Positions 34,601 through 44,810 of a DNA stretch of 64,000 nucleotides are shown one piece after another. Position 1 is the stretch's first letter. Every line of letters begins with the position of its first letter. The notes beneath the pieces are model-generated. The model was not told the origin of the DNA and did not search any database. It saw nothing but the letters and a program-made list of their open reading frames with translations. The stretch is taken from contig CM049306.1 in assembly GCA_026874595.1 (NCBI GenBank), positions 22,985,019 to 23,049,018 on the forward strand, written 5' to 3'. The position numbers and the translations under genes are program-made. The DNA is from Sipunculus nudus. Its lineage: Eukaryota; Annelida; Sipuncula; Golfingiida; Sipunculidae.

Positions 34601-35174
34601 ACCTGTGATATTATATTGTGATATAATGTATGGTAAAAGCCCCAGTGATTATGATGTAATATGCACTCTTTATTTTATATGAAATAAATGTTTCCAACAG
34701 TTTTCATTTAATACATATTATTTTCAAATCAAGGTGCAATTAATTAACCAAAGCTTAATCAAATATTATGTATTTTCAGAAGTTCAACTGAACAGTGAAT
34801 CAAACTCTTCATTAGATTACATGATATATATATATTGAAAGGACCAAAAAACAACACCCATTTGTTTGTATCTTGACCACAGCAATCTCATTGTAAACAT
34901 ATTTATTCCAGTGGTCAGACAGAAAATGAAATAGAGGGTGAAAGATCAATAATGAAAAGGAAATTCTGAAAAATGATGCATCTGTCAGTGTAATAGTAAT
35001 TTATTTACAACACACCCATGTAACATGGCTGTTGTCAATAATTTTGCAAGTCCTTGTTGATTCTTATAGATTTTGAAGTTTTTTAAGACTAAAGGCTCTT
35101 GTTACAGGGGACGCAAGCGCTTCGTTTCAGAAGGTGATGGTGGGAAGATAAAAGAGAACGGCAAAGTTTTCTGA
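10336..35174 (+). CDS. PDCD4: PDCD4, programmed cell death protein 4 (10 coding exons, 466 aa)
   Basis: Exons: 10336-10657, 17930-18033, 25632-25745, 27421-27642, 28556-28653, 29335-29449, 29855-29962, 30630-30740, 34109-34248, 35108-35174. They sum to 1401 nt with consistent phases and GT-AG introns. The known family role is to bind eIF4A through two MA3 domains and block cap-dependent translation; it shuttles between nucleus and cytoplasm. Seen here: a basic N-terminal region with GRGLPKKGGAGGKG (101-114), MA3-1 (~148-270) and MA3-2 (~310-433). The eIF4A-contact aspartates of the human protein (D253, D418) correspond to D248 in LDTP and D413 in LDVP. The C-terminus RKRFVSEGDGG keeps the Akt/S6K-type site. 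Length is close to human (469). The ATG at 10336 is the only one giving this frame a family-like N-terminus. Confidence 0.97.
10658..11559 (+). other. PDCD4 intron 1, first part: nothing recognised
   Basis: Intron 1 runs 10658-17929. This part has no tandem or coding structure. An inverted CCAAT lies near 10833. Confidence 0.5.
11560..12450 (-). pseudogene. Possible frameshifted coding relic in PDCD4 intron 1
   Basis: On the - strand three overlapping open frames succeed each other with protein-like, low-AT composition: 12420-12147 (RNLWRTPSRYPQSHLGNS...), 12190-11909 (...DRRICLRMDKTIICNNN...) and 12036-11812. A further run reads TDTMKMVTPIITELKAARDQ before a stop. The change of frame about every 150-250 bp looks like a decayed spliced or processed copy of a gene. 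I do not recognise the family; it may instead be an old transposon or chance. Confidence 0.3.
12965..13285. repeat. Degenerate minisatellite with long G runs
   Basis: Three to four imperfect units of about 60-95 bp share gggaagtctgta, a G run and gccttgaacc...gtttgtcaca. G runs at 13092-13106 and 13238-13257 lie on the coding (non-template) strand of PDCD4. Confidence 0.7.
13874..15705 (+). mobile_element. Rolling-circle-like element copy A (family I), in PDCD4 intron 1
   Basis: The 5' end TAGCTCAGCTGACTATAAG forms a hairpin with CATCTGAGCTA and is followed by a (GTCC)n tract. The 3' end has CAGCTGAGC, the hairpin GACCCATAGGTC and CCTTGT. The first ~690 bp match copies B-E. The middle (about 14560-15660) differs from them and holds an endonuclease-like frame at 15393-15650. 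Flanks are T on both sides, with no target duplication. The architecture fits Helentron-associated elements (inference). Confidence 0.75.
15393..15650 (+). pseudogene. Endonuclease-like (AP-endonuclease fold) C-terminal remnant in copy A
   Basis: The 85-residue open frame contains QQLIEKPTND, DHLFTN and NTWSGHKILFATI. The order Q.I..PT / DH.FTN / SxH + ATI resembles the C-terminal half of apurinic-type endonuclease domains of non-LTR retrotransposons and Helentrons, where SDH is the catalytic triplet. Here it reads SGH, so the residue is lost. It ends just before the element's 3' terminus. It could be chance resemblance or a LINE fragment. Confidence 0.4.
15706..16539 (+). other. PDCD4 intron 1: nothing recognised
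   Basis: Unique AT-rich intron sequence. No repeats shared with the rest of the window were noticed. Confidence 0.45.
16549..17225 (+). mobile_element. MULE-like non-autonomous element, copy 1, with 9-bp TSD
   Basis: Terminal repeats TACGCTC and GAGCGTA bound 677 bp. The same nine bases GGTATTTAG lie immediately outside both ends (16540-16548 and 17226-17234). A 9-bp duplication is the usual size for Mutator-like transposons. The reverse complement of 26461-26927 is homologous end to end, apart from about 210 bp of CpG-rich sequence (about 16740-16950) present only here. No transposase is encoded. Confidence 0.8.
17235..17929 (+). other. PDCD4 intron 1, last part: nothing recognised
   Basis: Contains a C run near 17587-17597. 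It ends in the acceptor ttatttcag before exon 2. Confidence 0.5.
17930..18033 (+). CDS. PDCD4: PDCD4 coding exon 2 (residues 108-142)
   Basis: Completes Gly108, then GAGGKGTWGAPG, matching the family's GGAGGKGVWGTPG, followed by an acidic stretch (GECSDEGDPNYDSDSQ). Donor gtaggt; ends in phase 0. Confidence 0.97.
18034..19348 (+). other. PDCD4 intron 2, first part: nothing recognised
   Basis: Intron 2 runs 18034-25631. This part is AT-rich with an A run near 18476-18488. Confidence 0.5.
19349..19640. mobile_element. MITE with long terminal inverted repeats, copy 1
   Basis: Left end ...aaggtatggttctcaggca and right end tgcctgagaaccatacctt are exact reverse complements over 19 bp and continue into A-rich/T-rich ends next to ggcc / ggc. 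About 290 bp, no coding. A diverged second copy lies at 30190-30436 in the same orientation. Confidence 0.8.
19641..23703 (+). other. PDCD4 intron 2, middle: mostly unrecognised
   Basis: Holds a degenerate C-rich repeat (about 21140-21300) like 960-1140, and a 105-codon open frame at 21548-21865. That frame (WHNIVHNAVLENIVNKREPN...) has no family I recognise and no splice or start context, so it is not called as a gene. Confidence 0.4.
23704..25080 (+). mobile_element. Tandem-core element G with seven ~180-bp units
   Basis: The 5' subterminal GCCCCCGCC (23707-23715) is exactly complementary to GGCGGGGGC (25042-25050). The 3' end has a hairpin GTGTCG-TTC-CGACAC (25055-25069). Between them the ctgcaga anchor recurs at 23821, 24002, 24183, 24363, 24527, 24708 and 24887, i.e. 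spacings 181, 181, 180, 164, 181, 179. A short (GTCC/ATTC)-like tract precedes the first unit. The layout parallels the other elements here and 'pearl'-type bivalve repeats with core units (family link inferred). Confidence 0.8.
25081..25631 (+). other. PDCD4 intron 2, last part: nothing recognised
   Basis: Unique sequence ending in the acceptor cattttcag. Confidence 0.5.
25632..25745 (+). CDS. PDCD4: PDCD4 coding exon 3 (residues 143-180)
   Basis: Encodes AVRLPVKQEEV and REYLEHGDSDEVA, the first helices of MA3-1 (family: ...IIQEYFEHGDTNEVA). It is bounded by cattttcag and gtaagt, phase 0 at both ends. Confidence 0.97.
26461..26927 (-). mobile_element. MULE-like non-autonomous element, copy 2 (inverted)
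   Basis: TACGCTC at 26461 and GAGCGTA ending at 26927 bound 467 bp, which match copy 1 on the opposite strand, including cagcacaaggtctcat and atttagacacc-like blocks. Flanking nonamers cctgtccct and gctgttcct agree at seven of nine positions, consistent with a decayed 9-bp duplication. It lies in PDCD4 intron 3 (25746-27420); the rest of that intron shows nothing recognisable. Confidence 0.75.
27421..27642 (+). CDS. PDCD4: PDCD4 coding exon 4 (residues 181-254)
   Basis: The core of MA3-1: LALERHAPQREMTSRLISDLYG and ELRDLTLDTPEAPQ, with the eIF4A-contact Asp248. Acceptor ctctttcag, donor gtaagc. The frame is open upstream of the acceptor, but that part is intron. Confidence 0.98.
27643..28555 (+). 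other. PDCD4 intron 4: nothing recognised
   Basis: AT-rich, no repeat shared with other parts. Acceptor ctttatag. Confidence 0.5.
28556..28653 (+). CDS. PDCD4: PDCD4 coding exon 5 (residues 255-287)
   Basis: VLGQFIARAVADDCLPPKF and KGHVDCPHVR: the last helix of MA3-1 (human LVGQFIARAVGDGIL) and the linker. Ends with two bases of Arg287, donor gtatgt. Confidence 0.97.
28654..29334 (+). other. PDCD4 intron 5: nothing recognised
   Basis: AT-rich unique sequence ending cttttgtag. Confidence 0.5.
29335..29449 (+). CDS. PDCD4: PDCD4 coding exon 6 (residues 287-325)
   Basis: SALDKADLLLSMKHG and VWGVGGGNRPVKYLIKQ match the inter-MA3 linker and the start of MA3-2 (human RAALDKATVLLSM, VWGSGGG). Donor gtgagt. 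Intron 6 (29450-29854) holds nothing recognised. Confidence 0.98.
29855..29962 (+). CDS. PDCD4: PDCD4 coding exon 7 (residues 326-361)
   Basis: MVLLLKEYLSSGDVEEA, then CLRELDVPHFHHELVYE, nearly identical to the human LKEYLLSGDISEA and LKELEVPHFHHELVYE. Part of MA3-2. Confidence 0.98.
30190..30436. mobile_element. MITE copy 2 (same family as 19349-19640)
   Basis: In PDCD4 intron 7 (29963-30629). Shares ggccaaaat..aaaaaggtatgg, ctcaggcacttttttt, cagaaatca and aaaatgtca...aaaataaca with copy 1. Its right terminal repeat is eroded, so only the A/T-rich tip with ggcctta remains. Confidence 0.7.
30630..30740 (+). CDS. PDCD4: PDCD4 coding exon 8 (residues 362-398)
   Basis: AVVMVLEDSGELAKDLMTKL, then LKSLTDSAVVTLDQMNN, within MA3-2 (human AIIMVLESTGE...LLKSLWKSSTITVDQM). 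Acceptor aacttgcag, donor gtgagt. Confidence 0.98.
31006..33631 (+). mobile_element. Rolling-circle-like element copy B (family I), in PDCD4 intron 8
   Basis: Full-length, 2626 bp, from TAGCTCAGCTGAC (hairpin, then (GTCC)n at about 31060-31092) to CAGCTGAGC, hairpin GACCCATAGGTC and CCCTTGT. It makes up 78% of intron 8 (30741-34108). Inside, a ~680-bp block starting about 31130 is repeated in diverged form from about 31810; matching landmarks are 682 bp apart. T lies on both sides of the insertion and no target duplication is seen. Confidence 0.85.
34109..34248 (+). CDS. PDCD4: PDCD4 coding exon 9 (residues 399-445)
   Basis: GMRRVYKNMPDICLDVPAAY, then LLERFVTLMYKHKVISD: the end of MA3-2 with the second eIF4A-contact residue Asp413 (LDVP). 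Donor gtaagt; ends with two bases of Lys445. Intron 9 (34249-35107) shows nothing recognised. Confidence 0.98.
35108..35174 (+). CDS. PDCD4: PDCD4 coding exon 10 (residues 445-466 and stop)
   Basis: GRKRFVSEGDGGKIKENGKVF and a TGA. RKRFVS conforms to the Akt/S6K consensus and corresponds to human Ser457. The tail differs from the human one after GDGG. Confidence 0.98.
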
Positions 35175-36790
35175 ATTTGCATCCTTTGCCAGGACCGAAA
35201 AGCCTTGTACACTACATGACAGTTGACAAGACACGGGATTGTGGTATCACTTGTTTATGAATCCATTATTGATTGTGTTTGGACTGCAAATCTTTATTAA
35301 TAAATCAATGCCGGATGAAACCCAACTTTACAGTTGAGGACACTGGAGGTTCATATCACACAGACACTGGTATACAGAATGCAACAGAACGCGTGATTGT
35401 TTTGTTTTGGTTCAGTTCCTGCAAAGTTGCATATTATCACTCAGTTTGTAACATTCTTTATTCAATAGGCTCGCTGCATTTGTTACAGAACTCTTTTTCA
35501 CTTATCTACTGCTTAAAAAGCAGGGTATGCTGTGTATCGCCACCTGGGAGTTGGTTCAGAGCCAAAAATGTTTTGACCTATGAAAGCTGAATAATGCTAG
35601 TTTAAACTATGCCTGACCTTTGATTTCCCCAGCTAATATTGGTCTGAACATGCCGATGGCAAAACTCAGCCTACCAGTCTGGTGAAAGCAATGTTTAAAT
35701 GAAATGGTTATCTACTAATGCAGCATGATCACTGCATAAGGAGGGTATCATTTTGTTGGAAATTGGAGGTTTGTTTATATGTAGGAGCTCAGCCTGTATG
35801 CATTTATATGTATATTTGTGGTGATTTTCTACTTAAGTTGGCAGACTATGCCTGTATTACATAACGTGCACAATATGCGTTGATGACTTGATATATAGCT
35901 ATTTTGTTTGTTAATTACCAATTGGTGACTTTTTAGTTAAGTTTTTGATAAGATAATTTGATGATTATATGATGTTAAAGAAATCTTTACGCACTATCAT
36001 GAAGGTATTGTAAGTGCCTGTGGACCTTTACTAAGAAGACTGTCTCGTAGAGAAGCTTTTGTTAATTACAAGTTTTGTGTGATATCATACAGGCCAGATA
36101 ATCATTGAATGGGGAAAAAAGAGAAGCGACATGTCCATTCAGAAATTATAAACGCAAACTACTTCCAAATCTGTACATACTAGGTGACATGTCAGTTCAG
36201 AAATTAACGCAAACTACTCCCAAATCTGTACATACTTTTGTATGAGTATACTGTGAAGCAGGACTTAATGGATACCAAATAGATATAAATATTTGCAGAT
36301 TGTGATAATTATGTTGCAGTAATGTCTTAAATCTGTGACTTGGTCTGTGGAACATATATTTAATGGTGGTGGCAGTTGCTTGAAAATCCCAATTTATTCT
36401 TAATTGCTTTATGTATTCTGTTTTCCCTTTGTTACTATGCCCAGTCCCCCAGTTTTTTGGGGTTGATGGGGTTTTGTTGACACAAGGGTCAGGTTCTCTA
36501 TATGCCAATGGGGACTGCTTGATTTATAGAAATAATGGTTCAGCAGAGTAGATTTAAATATAAATGCTCTCCCCTGTGGTAACCAGCTTCATTAAAAAAT
36601 TATTTTATTATGAGAGGATATATTTTTATGTATACATTACTGGATTGTAAATATGGTGATGTTTAAAAGTTTAAGGCCATGGCCATTTGGTTTCAATATA
36701 CCAGCAGTTTGACTGTTTGTTTGTTGTATGTCCAATAAACAGTGGACCAATACTGCTAAATGGACAAATAAAACCCAACTGGAGACCTCT
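35175..36790 (+). other. PDCD4: PDCD4 3' UTR (inferred)
   Basis: No splice or coding signals are seen after the stop. An AATAAA at 36767-36772 is the last before element C begins at 36811, so cleavage near 36785-36795 would give a ~1.6-kb UTR. An earlier AATAAA-like site is at 36733. A ~57-bp stretch beginning gacatgtc at 36128 is repeated at 36185. Confidence 0.6.
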
Positions 36791-37613
36791 TGTTTGTGTG
36801 CCTTTATTTTTAGCTCAGCTGACAATGTCATCTGAGCTATAGTCGTGGTCCATTGTCCGTCGTCTGTCCGTCAGTCCGTCCGTAGATGTGGCACGTTTTG
36901 AAACTGTAAGACCTAGGAATCCAAAATTCGGCATAGTGTTAGATGTCCCCAAGATCTCCTACCAAGCCGAAAACTGGGTCTTTTCGACTTCGTTCCTTTG
37001 AGAAATTAAGGAAAAACCTCAATTTTTTATTAAAAACCTATTTTCACACTTCAGGACTGCCTAATAGATTTGCGTCTTTGTTCCTTTGAGAAATTAAGGA
37101 AAAACCTCAATTTTTGATTAAAAACCTATTTTCACACTTCAGGGCTGCCTAATATCAAAACCACTCATCTGTTTTTCCTCATATTTACCATAATTATTCC
37201 TCTATATAGTTCCTATGTACATGCCTGAAATTATGTCTGTATTATATAATTTAAAAAAGTTATGGGCCAGAACATAATGCATTTTGTAAAAAATCAGGAA
37301 AGATATTTGATCACTTAACACAAAACATGTTAAAGCTATGGACTTTTTTAGGGAACCTGTGAGCTTATGCGATGGTGCGGCATCTGTACGTTAACCATAG
37401 CTATCTCAAAAACGGCAGGAGCTAGCATCACAAAATTTTTTGCAAATAATCAGTCATCCGAAAAACTAAATTGGATTTCGTTTATTTTTTGTCTAACTGC
37501 ATTTTCTTAGATTTTATAGGGAAAAAGCTAAAAAAGCTTTAAAAATCTTCTTCTCCGAAACTGTCCAGCCAAATTGTCCAATATTTCACAGAAATGATCC
37601 CTGGAACAATCAT

Positions 37614-40228
37614 TAGCTCAGCTGACTATAAGTCATCTGAGCTATAGTCGTGGTCCATTGTCCGTCGTCCGTCCGTCCATCCATCCGTAGATGTGGCACG
37701 TTTTGAAACCGTAAGACCTAGGAATCCAAAATTCGGCATAATGTTAGATGTCCCCAAGATCTCCTACCAAGCCGAAAACTGGGTCTTTTCGACTTCGTTC
37801 CTTGGAGAAATTAAGGAAAAACCTCAATTTTTTATTAAAAACCTATTTTCACACTTCAGGACTGCCTAATATCAAAACCACTCATCTGTTTTTCCTCATA
37901 TTTACCATAAATATTCCTCTATATAGTTCCTATGTACATTTAAGAAATTATGTCTGTATTATATAATTTAAAAAAGTTATGGACCCAAACATAATGCATT
38001 TTGTAAAAAATCAGGAAAGATATTTGATCACTTAACACAAAACATGTTAAAGCTATGGACCTTTTTCCAGTAATATAACTTTAATTAATCAAAATTAAAT
38101 TGTATACCCAAAATTAGCTGAAAATCTTTTAAATTTTTTAAAATATTAACAAAAATAAAAAATTGGTACCTTAAATTTTGCCCAAATTTGACCATGGCAC
38201 GTTTTTTTTCCTGTGAGTACTGTGGATTTAATTTTCACAGCATGTTTTTGTTACCTTTTCAACTGTTAACACCAAAAATTTGAAACCAGTTGATCAAAAA
38301 CTGTAGATTTTATTCAAGTTTTCAAGCACCATGTAACATATTGTTTACATCAAGCTAGTGTTATGCAGTTTGCAAGAGCTCAGCTCCCCAGCTTCAGTTC
38401 TTAGTTCCTTAAATTCGGCATACAGCTAGATGTCTCCAAAATCCCCTACCATGCCTAGAATTTGGTCACTAGGACTTAATACCTTCAAGATATTAATGAA
38501 AAACTTCATTTTTCCATTAAAAACCCATTGTTACACTTCAAGACTGCCTAATATCAAAACCACTGATCTGACTTTAATCATAAATAATATACATATTTTT
38601 CATTCTCTATGCACATGCCAGAATGATGTCAGTATTGCGTAATTGTTTTAAGTTATGGGCCCATACATAATGCACTTTGTAAAAAATCAAGAAATATATT
38701 TACTCCCTTAACAAGGGGATTGCTGAAGCTAGAGATTTTTTGTCAGGGATGTAACATTATTTAATCAAGATTCAATTGAATACCCAAAATTAGTTATGAA
38801 TTTTTCAAATTTTATAAGTTATTAGTATAAATGTAAAATTAATAACTTAAATTTTGCCCAACTTTGACCATGGCATGTTTGTTTCCTGTGAGCACTGTTG
38901 ATATAATTTTCATATCATGCACACATAAGGATTTCAGCTTTTGAGTTTAGAAAGCTGAAAGAAATTGGCCAAAAATTGTAGCTTTTATAAATGTTTTTAT
39001 GAGACCCTGTCAGACTTTGGCTCTCTCCAGCCCCTCTTGAGTCACCTGTATGTTGACCTTGTTGAACTTTCAGCAAATTATGCATGCTTGAGGCGAGGCA
39101 TACAGGGGAATCTAGGCAGCTTATGGCCAGCCACAGTTGATCCAGGTGTCCTACCCAACTCATCTAGTAGTTTTAACCAACTACATAACAATAAACAATA
39201 AATGAATAAATTTTTATTGGTTTTTAATAAAAAATTAAAGAAAAATAGAAAAGGAATTTGTTAGTTTATAATAACAGGAAATTAACTTGCAGTTACTGAT
39301 GATATAAGAATCTTGTATCGATGGATAGAATGTCACGTATTCCAAATAACACCATGCAGTCGCCTATGGTATTTTTCAGTTCAATTTTAATGATAAAGAA
39401 GTAAATCATATCATTCATTACTAATCATTAGGGATCATATGATGGAAATTAATGATAGACAAAGATGCAGTTGATAATATTAATCTAGATTCCTAATGTG
39501 TCTAGTGTGTACATTGATGTGAAATTAGTCCAAAATGAATTTATTACAGTTATTTTTTAATATAAATAAAAGCCATAAAACCAGGTACTTATGATCATTT
39601 TTTAAATGTGTGAATTTTGTATATTCTGGATTCTCAACATCATTGTTTGGTGAAAACTGAATAATTACCAGTCATGGTGCGAATACTTTGTAATTGTATT
39701 TAAATACGAATATGATTATGTACTCCATTATAAAATTTCTTGCATAAAGAATGGGAATTCAGGTAAAAATGAAAGTCTATGAATACCAGTGCAAATACTT
39801 TCCAAATGTATTCATGAATGCATTCATGAAAATATTCTTTAATATATTTTAATAATCATTTCAGTTATATTTCATTTAAAGAAATCATATGATTCTCTTA
39901 TTATTTAAAAAAAAAATATTTGGGACAATATTTGTAATTTTTTTTTAATTAATAGTTAAACCCTTATATTATATATTCTGCTTATAAGTTATATGGCCAA
40001 GTCAAAATCTGTGAGACAATAGCACTCCATTTGTTAATAAAATAAATGAAATCAATCCTCTTCCCTGTCTCCAAAGGTACTATCAAAATCATACATAAGC
40101 TAAACAACAACAACTCATAATACAGCTTATATTTATTACCACACAAAACCAGCATGTGCCTCGTTTCTAAATAATATTTTTTTATCATATATATAACAGC
40201 TGAGCGTCGTGACCCATAGGTCCCTTGT
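37614..40228 (+). mobile_element. Element D (family I), inserted in X
   Basis: Intact, 2615 bp, TAGCTCAGCTGACTATAAG to GACCCATAGGTC-CCTTGT. The X sequence aacaatcat / tctctagtttgttc rejoins across it to match the neighbouring X core units. Contains the two ~682-bp internal blocks (landmarks at 37748 and 38430). Confidence 0.87.
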
Positions 40229-41344
40229 TCTCTAGTTTGTTCGAATGGTTCCGGTTCGGAGATTTTTGGCCAAGTTACAGGAGGTTGAACTTTGTTAACT
40301 GTGCAAAAAAGCATATTAAAATTTAAATCTCAGAAACGGCTGGAGCAATCATCACCAAATTTTATGCCAACATTGGTCACATTGGTTTTATCTGAAATTG
40401 AGGTATTGGTGGCGCCACCTGCATCGGCCTTTTTTGTACGGGGTCATCAGTGCCTGTATCACACCGAGGGTTACAAAAATCTGCTTCTCTGAAAGCATAA
40501 GGCCAAAATGATTAATATCGCACAGAAATGATCCTAGGGTAGTGCTTTCTGAAGTTTATTCAAATGGTCTCTTTTCAGTGACTTTTGGCTAAGTTTTGGG
40601 AAGCTGAATTTAGTCATATGCCATAACAGCCCATTTTAGCTCAGTGGCTACAAAGATCTTCTTCTCAAAAACCACTGGGCCAAATTCTTAAATCTCACAC
40701 ATTAATTATCCTCAGATGTTGATAATTCAAGTTTGTTCAAATGGTTTTGGTTCAGTGCTTTTTGGCTGAGTTATGGGAAGCTGAACTTAGCCAGTTTGCT
40801 GTATCTTCCTGTAGGAGTTATAAACCTGCAAAACGTTTTTCGACTGATGCCACTGAAGCCAGTTTGTTAAATATTTTACAAGAATAATCCCTACAATAAT
40901 TTTTATAAGAATTGTCATTAATGGTTCCACATGAATGATTTTTGGCTGAATTATGGAGATTGAATGGAGTCATTTTACCATATATGTTAGCTGTGTGATG
41001 CTGTTACATCTAGCCTGGCACCAGTTTATAAGCATCTATTACATCATGCCACTAGACATTTAGATTTCAGGTTATATTTGGTTAATATTGACAAGAAAGT
41101 TTTTTTAAAGCTTTTAAAAATTTAGATTTATGATTTTAGTTATTCATCATACCAGGCAATATTACAATCATGGATATTCAGCTCTCTCTGGCTATATAAA
41201 GACAACTGTACGTTGATTATAAATTATTGGTATCCCAAATCAACTTAATTCAAGAATTTGCCATCAATGATATATATCTGTATTTTAATTTTGCATTCAG
41301 TATGCATCTGTAATAATTTTACATATATTCCTTATTTCTTTTTT

Positions 41345-43958
41345 TAGCTCAGCTGACTATAAGTCATCTGAGCTATAGTCGTGGTCCATTGTCCGTCGTC
41401 CGTCCGTCTGTCCGTCCGTCCGTCCATCCGTCCATCCGTAGATGTGGCACGTTTTGAAACCGTAAGACCTAGGAATCCAAAATTCAGCATAATGTTAGAT
41501 GTCCCCAAGATCTCCTACCAAGCCGAAAACTGGGTCTTTGCGACTTCATTCCTTTGAGAAATTAAGGAAAAACCTCAATTTTTTATTAAAAACCTATTTT
41601 TACACTTTAGGACTGCCTAATATCAAATCCACTCATCTGTTTTTCCTCATATTTCCTATAAATAATCCTCTATATAATTCCTATGTACATGCCAGAAATT
41701 AGGTCTGTATTATTTAATTTAAAAAAGTTATGGGCCCAAACATAATGCATTTTGTAAATAATCAGGAAAGAAATTTTATCACTTAACACAAAACTTGTTA
41801 AAGCTAAGCACTTTTTTCCAGTAATATTACTTTTATTAATCAAAATTAAATTGTATACCCAAAATTAGATCAAAATCTTTTAAATTTTTTAAAATATTTG
41901 CAAAAAATAAAAAATTGGTACCTTAATTTTGCCCAACTTTGACCATGGCACGTTTTTTTGCTGTAACTGCTGTGGATTTAATTTTCACAGCATGTTTTTG
42001 TTAGCATTTCAACTGTTAACACCAAAAATTTGAAACCAGTTGATAAAAAACTGTAGATTTTATTCATGTTTTCAAGCACCATGTCACATATTGCTAGTGT
42101 TATGCAGTTTGCTAGAGCTTAGCTCCCGAGCTTCAGCTATAAGTTCCTTAAATTTGGCATACAGTTAGATTTCTCCAAAATCCCCTACCATGCCAAGAAT
42201 TTGGTCACTAGGACTTAATTCCTTCGAGATATCAATGAAAAACTTCATTTTTCCATTAAAAACCCAATGTTACACTTTAAGACTGCCTAATATCAAAACC
42301 ACTGATCTGACTTTGATTATATATAATTTACATATTTTTCTATACATTCACTATGCACATGCCAGAAATGATGTCAGTATTGTGTATTTTTTTTAAGTTA
42401 TGGGCCCAAACATAATGCACTTTGTAAAAAATCAAGAAATATATTTACTCCCTTAACAAGGGCATTGCTGAAGCTAGAGATCTTTTTTGTCAGGGATGTA
42501 ACATTATTTAATCAAGATTCAATTGAATACCCAAAATTAGTTCTGAATTTTTCAAATTTTATAAGTTATTAGTATAAATATAAAATTAGTACCTTAAATT
42601 TTGCCCAACTGTGACCATGGCACGTTTGTTTCCCGTGAGCACTGTTGATATAATTTTCATATCATGCACACATAAGCATTTCAGCTTTTTAGTTTAGAAA
42701 GCTGAAAGAAATTTGCCAAATATTGTAGCTTTTATTAATGTTTTTTATGAGACCCTGTCAGACTTTGGCTCTCTCCAGCCCCTCTTGAGTCACCTGTATG
42801 TTGACCTTGTTGACCTTTCATCAAATTATGCACGCTTGAGGGGAGAATCCAGGCAGCTTATGGCCAGCCACAGTTGATCCAGGTGTTCAACCCAACTCAT
42901 CTAGTAGTTCTAACCAACAACATAACAATAAATTAATAAATTTTTATTGGTTTTTAATAACAAATTAAAGAAAAATAGAAAAGGAATTTGTTAGTTTATA
43001 ATAACAGGAAATTAACTTGCAGTTACTGATGATATAAGACTCTTGTATCGATGGGTAGAATGTCACATATTCCAAATAACACCATGCAGTCACCTATGGC
43101 ATTTTTCAGTTCATTTTTAATGATAAAGAAGTAAATCATATTATTCATTACTAATCATTAAGGATTATATGAAGGAAATTAATGTTAGACAAAGATGCAG
43201 TTGATAATATTAATCTAGATTCCTACTGTGTCTAGTGTGTACATTGATGTGAAATTAGTCCAAAATGAATTTTTTACAGTTATTTTTTAATATAAATAAA
43301 AGCCATAAAACCGTGTACTTATGATCATTATTTAAATGTGTGAATTTTGTATATTCTGAATTCTCAACATCATTGTTTGGTGAAAACTGAATAAGTACCA
43401 GACATGGTGCGAATACTTTGTAATTGTATTTAAATAAGAATATGATTATGTACTCTATTATTAAATTTCTTGCATAAAGAATGGGAATTCAGGTAAAAAT
43501 GAAAGTATATGAATACTCGTGCAAATACTTTCAAAATGTATTCATGAATGCATTCATGAATATATTCTTTAATATTATTTTAATAATCATATCAGTTATA
43601 TTTCATTTTAAAAAATCATATGATTCTCTTATTATTTTTAATAAAAATTATATTTGGGACAATATTTGTAATTTTTTTAATAAATAGTTAAACTCTTATA
43701 TTATATGTTCTGCTTATAAGTTATATGGCCAAGTCAAAATCTGTGTGACAGTAGTACTCCATTTGTTAATAAAATAAATGAAATCAATCCTCTTCCCTGT
43801 CTCCAAAGGTACTATCAAAATCATACATAAGCTAAACAACAACAACTCATAATACAGCTTATATTTATTACCACACAAAACCAGCATGTGCCTCATTTCT
43901 AAATGATATTTTTTTATCATATATAACAGCTGAGCGTCGTGACCCATAGGTCCCTTGT
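41345..43958 (+). mobile_element. Element E (family I), inserted in or next to X core
   Basis: Intact, 2614 bp, with 5' hairpin, (GTCC)n, two internal blocks (41499 and about 42169) and the same 3' end. E and C share subfamily marks such as aaaatatttgcaaaaaataaa and are closest to each other. The flanks (about 40990-41344 and 43959-44440) do not show clear X units, so part of the DNA there may not belong to X. Confidence 0.85.
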
Positions 43959-44099
43959 TTATAAAAAGTCAGCTGAAAAGCCTTTTGTATTGGGAAAATA
44001 AATTTCAAATATATTTTAAGTAGGGACCACTTTTGTGTACAGATGGCAGCACTTGGTTTACCATTGGCAGATTGCCAGTGCCTTGATGTTGGCCATTAG

Positions 44100-44400
44100 C
44101 CAAGATGATGTCAGCTCTATAAATAGTTTTGGCACAGTGCCAGGATTGGAAGAAGTGCAGCAAGGTATAGGTCAAGAGTTCACTCAGTGCAGTAGCTGCA
44201 TTCTATTTATAGCTTTGGCAGACTGCTCACTGCATCATATTTGGCACCAAAGTTCAGCCTGAATCTATTTATAGCTTTGGCAGACTGCCAAGTGTGTCAG
44301 ATTATGCAACAGGTCAAGAGTTCACTCAGTGCAGCCAGGTACAGAGTCTAGCCAGGTGCAGGTCAAGAGTTCACTCAGTGCAGTAGCTTGAGGCAGCAAT
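44100..44400. repeat. Short direct repeats inside X right part
   Basis: ggtcaagagttcactcagtg occurs three times (about 44169, 44314, 44363) and ctatttatagctttggcaga twice. Irregular spacing suggests a scrambled minisatellite. Confidence 0.7.
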
Positions 44401-44810
44401 TTATCACATGTCACTCGGGGCAACTGCCTTACTCACCTAAGCCTTGTCAGCCCAGTGCATCAAACTCTGGGGAAGTTTGATGTATTGGACTGATACCTGT
44501 CTATGTGTCTTTGATGGTATTCTCATTTACAAGACAGGTGGTGCCACCTACATTGACTTTTGCAGTGCATGCGCCTGCTTATTTCTACAGAGGAATTTGA
44601 TACATCAGCCTAAAATTGGGTATGTTTATACATATCGGGTAGCTTTATAGTGTACAAGACTGGTGGCTCCACCTACAATAATTTTTGTACAGTGTATGTC
44701 CCTGCTTATTTTCAGGAGGGGTTTGATATATCAGTCTGAAAATTGGGCATATATGTCTATCTCTGATAGCTTCGTTGTATACAAGACTAGTGGTGCCAGC
44801 TACAATCGTT

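Noticed and set aside
35273-35590. 105-codon ORF after the PDCD4 stop
   Set aside because: It lies in the inferred 3' UTR, has no family resemblance and no splice evidence.
43714-43947. Repeated - strand ORFs at the 3' part of family I copies (also 33387, 39982)
   Set aside because: Hydrophobic AT-rich frames with variable ends among copies; probably chance frames in a non-coding element.
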